From QNZT01 sp964573205 (GTDB lineage: Bacteria; Campylobacterota; Campylobacteria; Campylobacterales; QNZT01): DNA of 15,629 nt. The notes beneath the pieces were generated by a model that saw only the letters and a list, made by a program, of their open reading frames with translations, searched no databases and was not told where the DNA came from. Positions 14,440-15,629 of this stretch are shown piece by piece. How positions within the stretch are numbered: the first letter of the stretch is position 1; every line of letters starts with the position of its first letter. The translations under genes were made by a program, and so were the position numbers. Where the stretch lies: assembly GCA_964573205.1 (NCBI GenBank), contig CAZNIT010000032.1, positions 1-15,629 of the forward strand, read 5' to 3'.

Positions 14440-14462
14440 ACTCCCAACTCTATCAACTCATC
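14416..14462. repeat. Long inverted repeat across the overlapping tpiA and ABM stop codons
   Basis: The centre is a perfect 22-bp palindrome (14427-14448, half-site GTTGGGAGTTT) with its axis at 14437.5, the middle of the TTAA shared by both stops. It is flanked by a second perfect 9-bp arm (GATGAGTTG at 14416-14424, complement at 14454-14462), separated by a 2-nt/5-nt asymmetric internal loop. In total 20 bp can pair. It encodes the matching C-termini DELRLGV and DELIELGV. No T-run follows on either strand, so it is not a standard intrinsic terminator, though it could protect or end both messages. Confidence 0.85.
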
Positions 14463-14726
14463 CGAGTATTTTTCGGCTGTGTAAGGTTCGAAATGGCTCT
14501 TATAATATTTATAGTGTTTTGAATTTCTATGTCCGTCAAGCGCCTCTTCGCTCTCCCAAGTCTCTATAACGACAAATGTGGTCGGTTTCTCTTTCATTTG
14601 ATAGATATGGTATAAAAGACATCCCTCCTCTTCTTGTGAAGGTTTAACCATATCCGTCAAAAGTTGTTTAAGCTCCTCTATAGAGTCATCTTTTGCGATA
14701 AATACCACTTTTTTGGTTTGTGCCAT
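14436..14726 (-). CDS. Antibiotic biosynthesis monooxygenase (ABM)-fold protein, YgiN-like
   Basis: This 96-residue single-domain protein has the dimeric ferredoxin-like ABM pattern: VVFIAKDDSIEELKQLLTDM, then PSQEEEGCLLYHIYQMKEKPTTFVVIETWESEEALDGHRNSKHYKYY. The segments GC-LLY-IY, FVVIE-WES and ALD-H--S-HY are the family hallmarks; the family includes the quinol monooxygenase YgiN and many proteins of unknown activity. It is cytosolic with no cofactor-binding motif, so the substrate is unknown. It starts at ATG 14726 with AAGGGAAA upstream. Its 3' end overlaps tpiA by 4 nt. Confidence 0.87.
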   Translation of the reverse strand: MAQTKKVVFIAKDDSIEELKQLLTDMVKPSQEEEGCLLYHIYQMKEKPTTFVVIETWESEEALDGHRNSKHYKYYKSHFEPYTAEKYSDELIELGV

Positions 14727-14756
14727 ATGTTTCCCTTTTGTTAATATAGTGTCGTT

Positions 14757-14765
14757 AGTATAGCA
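14757..14765 (-). promoter_or_regulatory. Extended -10 promoter of the ABM gene
   Basis: On the minus strand TGCTATACT (14765-14757) is a TGn-extended -10 element. Transcription would start near 14750, giving a leader of roughly 25 nt before ATG 14726. No convincing -35 is seen, as expected for an extended -10 promoter. Confidence 0.5.
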
Positions 14766-14785
14766 AATTAAAACATCGACTTGGA

Positions 14786-14791
14786 TATAAT
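14786..14791 (+). promoter_or_regulatory. Candidate -10 (TATAAT) of the phosphatidyltransferase gene
   Basis: A consensus TATAAT lies 29 nt before ATG 14821, with AAAGG at 14809-14813 as ribosome binding site. No -35 match is found at the proper distance, which is common in this phylum. Confidence 0.45.
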
Positions 14792-14820
14792 TAGTTTATA
14801 AAATTAATAAAGGCATTGAT

Positions 14821-15372
14821 ATGAGTTTATACAATAAAGAGAATAGATTTAATTTGGCGAATATCGTCACATTTGCAAATATCTCTTTAGGTATAATAGC
14901 GATGTATTTTATCCAGGAGGGTAAATTCACCGTAGCGATCACTCTTGCATGGATTGCCGGCGGACTTGATATACTCGATGGAAAAATCGCAAGAAAATAC
15001 AATCTCTCCTGTGAGTTCGGGGTACAACTTGATTCCTTTGCGGATTTTATCTCCTTCGTAGTAATGCCGGCGTTTTTGCTGTTTTACGCTTTACAAAAGG
15101 GTGTCGGGTTCGAAAGCGCGGTTGTAGGAGTCGTTTTTATCGCTTATATCATAAGCGGTCTTCGCAGACTTATAGAGTTCAATATAAAAAGCGAAGCCGG
15201 AAGTGTTACGAAATATTTCGAAGGTGTTCCGACACCTCTTGGTGCGATACTTCTTTGGGTTTTATATTTGATATACAGTTATGAAATTATTACGAATTTA
15301 TATGTGATATTGTTTTTCGTTTTGCTTATCGCCTACCTTTTAAACTCGAAAATTAAAATTCCTCATCCGTAA
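14821..15372 (+). CDS. pssA: CDP-alcohol phosphatidyltransferase, probably CDP-diacylglycerol-serine O-phosphatidyltransferase
   Basis: This 183-residue integral membrane enzyme has the complete CDP-alcohol phosphotransferase signature: Asp50, Asp53-Gly54, Ala57-Arg58, Gly67, Asp71 and Asp75 (LDILDGKIAR ... GVQLDSFAD). Several hydrophobic helices lie at about 14-30, 37-50, 76-92, 97-113, 137-153 and 157-175. The segment RRLIEFN followed by YFEGVPTPLGA fits the type II PssA group, which makes phosphatidylserine from CDP-diacylglycerol and serine, the precursor of phosphatidylethanolamine. It is close to the length of the Bacillus enzyme and shorter than the H. pylori enzyme as I recall it (about 235). 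Other alcohols (glycerol phosphate, inositol) are less likely but not excluded. Confidence 0.85.
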   Translation: MSLYNKENRFNLANIVTFANISLGIIAMYFIQEGKFTVAITLAWIAGGLDILDGKIARKYNLSCEFGVQLDSFADFISFVVMPAFLLFYALQKGVGFESAVVGVVFIAYIISGLRRLIEFNIKSEAGSVTKYFEGVPTPLGAILLWVLYLIYSYEIITNLYVILFFVLLIAYLLNSKIKIPHP

Positions 15373-15376
15373 ATAT

Positions 15377-15402
15377 AAAATCACTCTTAAAAAATCACTC
15401 TT
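15377..15402. repeat. Direct repeat AAAATCACTCTT, 14-bp period, after pssA
   Basis: Two identical 12-bp units (15377-15388 and 15391-15402) are separated by AA, starting 4 nt after the pssA stop. They are a short tandem duplication or a paired binding site upstream of the ribosomal protein promoter. Confidence 0.6.
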
Positions 15403-15433
15403 GTCAAATTCAATATATTTTAATTTACATTTA

Positions 15434-15460
15434 TTTATTTCCTTTGTAGAAGGAAATAAA
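15434..15460. repeat. 11-bp perfect inverted repeat with 5-nt loop
   Basis: TTTATTTCCTT and its complement AAGGAAATAAA flank the loop TGTAG in the pssA-rpsJ gap. The stem is AT-rich and not followed by a T-run on the plus strand, so a terminator for pssA is possible but weak. A second small inverted repeat (AAAATC/GATTTT, 15459-15473) overlaps its right arm, so alternative pairing is possible. Confidence 0.55.
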
Positions 15461-15494
15461 AATCGTAGATTTTACGTAAAAAGCCCGAAAAATA

Positions 15495-15523
15495 TTGACT
15501 TTAAGCTCTTATTGTTGTATACT
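15495..15523 (+). promoter_or_regulatory. Strong sigma70 promoter of the S10 ribosomal protein operon
   Basis: TTGACT (15495-15500) and TATACT (15518-15523) have an ideal 17-bp spacer. The -10 is followed by a GC-rich discriminator (CCGGG, 15524-15528), which is typical of stringently controlled ribosomal promoters. Transcription would start near 15530, giving a leader of about 50 nt before rpsJ. Confidence 0.75.
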
Positions 15524-15578
15524 CCGGGTTCAAATTTGTGTCAGATGAGAGTTTGACAAGTTCTTTTAAGGGAAATTG

Positions 15579-15629
15579 ATGGAAAAAATTAGACTTAAGC
15601 TTAAGGCTTATGATCATAGAGTTTTAGAC
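15579..15629 (+). CDS. rpsJ: Ribosomal protein S10, 3' part outside window
   Basis: Only the first 17 codons are present (starting MEKIRLKLKAYDHRVLD), which match the highly conserved N-terminus of S10 (uS10), a 30S protein that also acts as the antitermination factor NusE. AAGGGA lies about 6 nt upstream. It is normally the first gene of the S10-L3-L4 operon, and the strong promoter just upstream agrees with that. Confidence 0.93.
   Translation, partial: MEKIRLKLKAYDHRVLD

Noticed and set aside
15434..15460. The 11-bp hairpin as the intrinsic terminator of pssA.
   Set aside because: The stem is AT-rich and no T-run follows it on the plus strand; kept as a repeat only.
1..15629. CRISPR arrays, tRNA/rRNA genes, insertion sequences, prophage genes.
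   Set aside because: No spaced repeats, cloverleaf-like segments, transposase or phage-like products were seen on either strand.

Overview
The window reads as a chromosomal segment of a free-living member of the Campylobacterota (epsilonproteobacteria). It is AT-rich and tightly packed. It carries nadD-rsfS divergent from a gap-pgk-tpiA operon, an arrangement I recall from Campylobacter. It also has an orphan hydrogenase maturation protease, a CetB/Aer-like PAS protein, and the start of rpsJ (ribosomal protein S10) at the right edge. The genus cannot be fixed from the sequence; a hydrogen- or sulfur-oxidising relative of Sulfurovum/Sulfurimonas is a reasonable guess.

Layout, left to right. 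1-577: 3' part of a DUF695/RraB-type gene (+). 574-1116: hydrogenase maturation protease (-). 1225-2415: AAA/DUF4143-type ATPase (+). 2422-8532: a five-gene minus-strand operon, transcribed in the order RimK-like ATP-grasp ligase, second ATP-grasp protein with a C-terminal helix-hairpin-helix module, large M14 metallocarboxypeptidase, endonuclease III (nth), membrane-anchored thioredoxin. 8627-9733: M20 metallopeptidase (+), divergent from that operon. 9730-10395: PAS protein (-). 10492-11380: nadD-rsfS (-), with a 41-nt overlap. 11501-14439: gap-pgk-tpiA (+). 14436-14726: small ABM-fold protein (-). 14821-15372: CDP-alcohol phosphatidyltransferase, probably phosphatidylserine synthase (+). 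15373-15578: leader with a strong sigma70-like promoter. 15579 to the edge: rpsJ (+). There are no tRNA, rRNA, CRISPR or insertion-sequence signals.

The most interesting unit is 3579-9733: two ATP-grasp ligases and two metallopeptidases (M14 and M20), all apparently cytosolic, expressed from one divergent intergenic region whose centre is a palindromic -10 element. The M14 enzyme aligns with an Arg at the S1' specificity position, as in acidic-residue-specific carboxypeptidases. RimK-type ligases often add glutamate. This suggests, as inference only, a writer/eraser or carrier-type system for acidic amino-acid tails. One ligase has lost the usual third metal-binding Asn and gained a RecD2-like HhH module.

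A second theme is the convergent junctions. All four convergent gene pairs end within 6 nt of each other, and three overlap by exactly 4 nt. At two of the overlaps the DNA is a (quasi-)palindrome centred on the overlapping stop codons, so two unrelated proteins end in nearly the same peptide (tpiA and the ABM gene; the M20 peptidase and the PAS gene).
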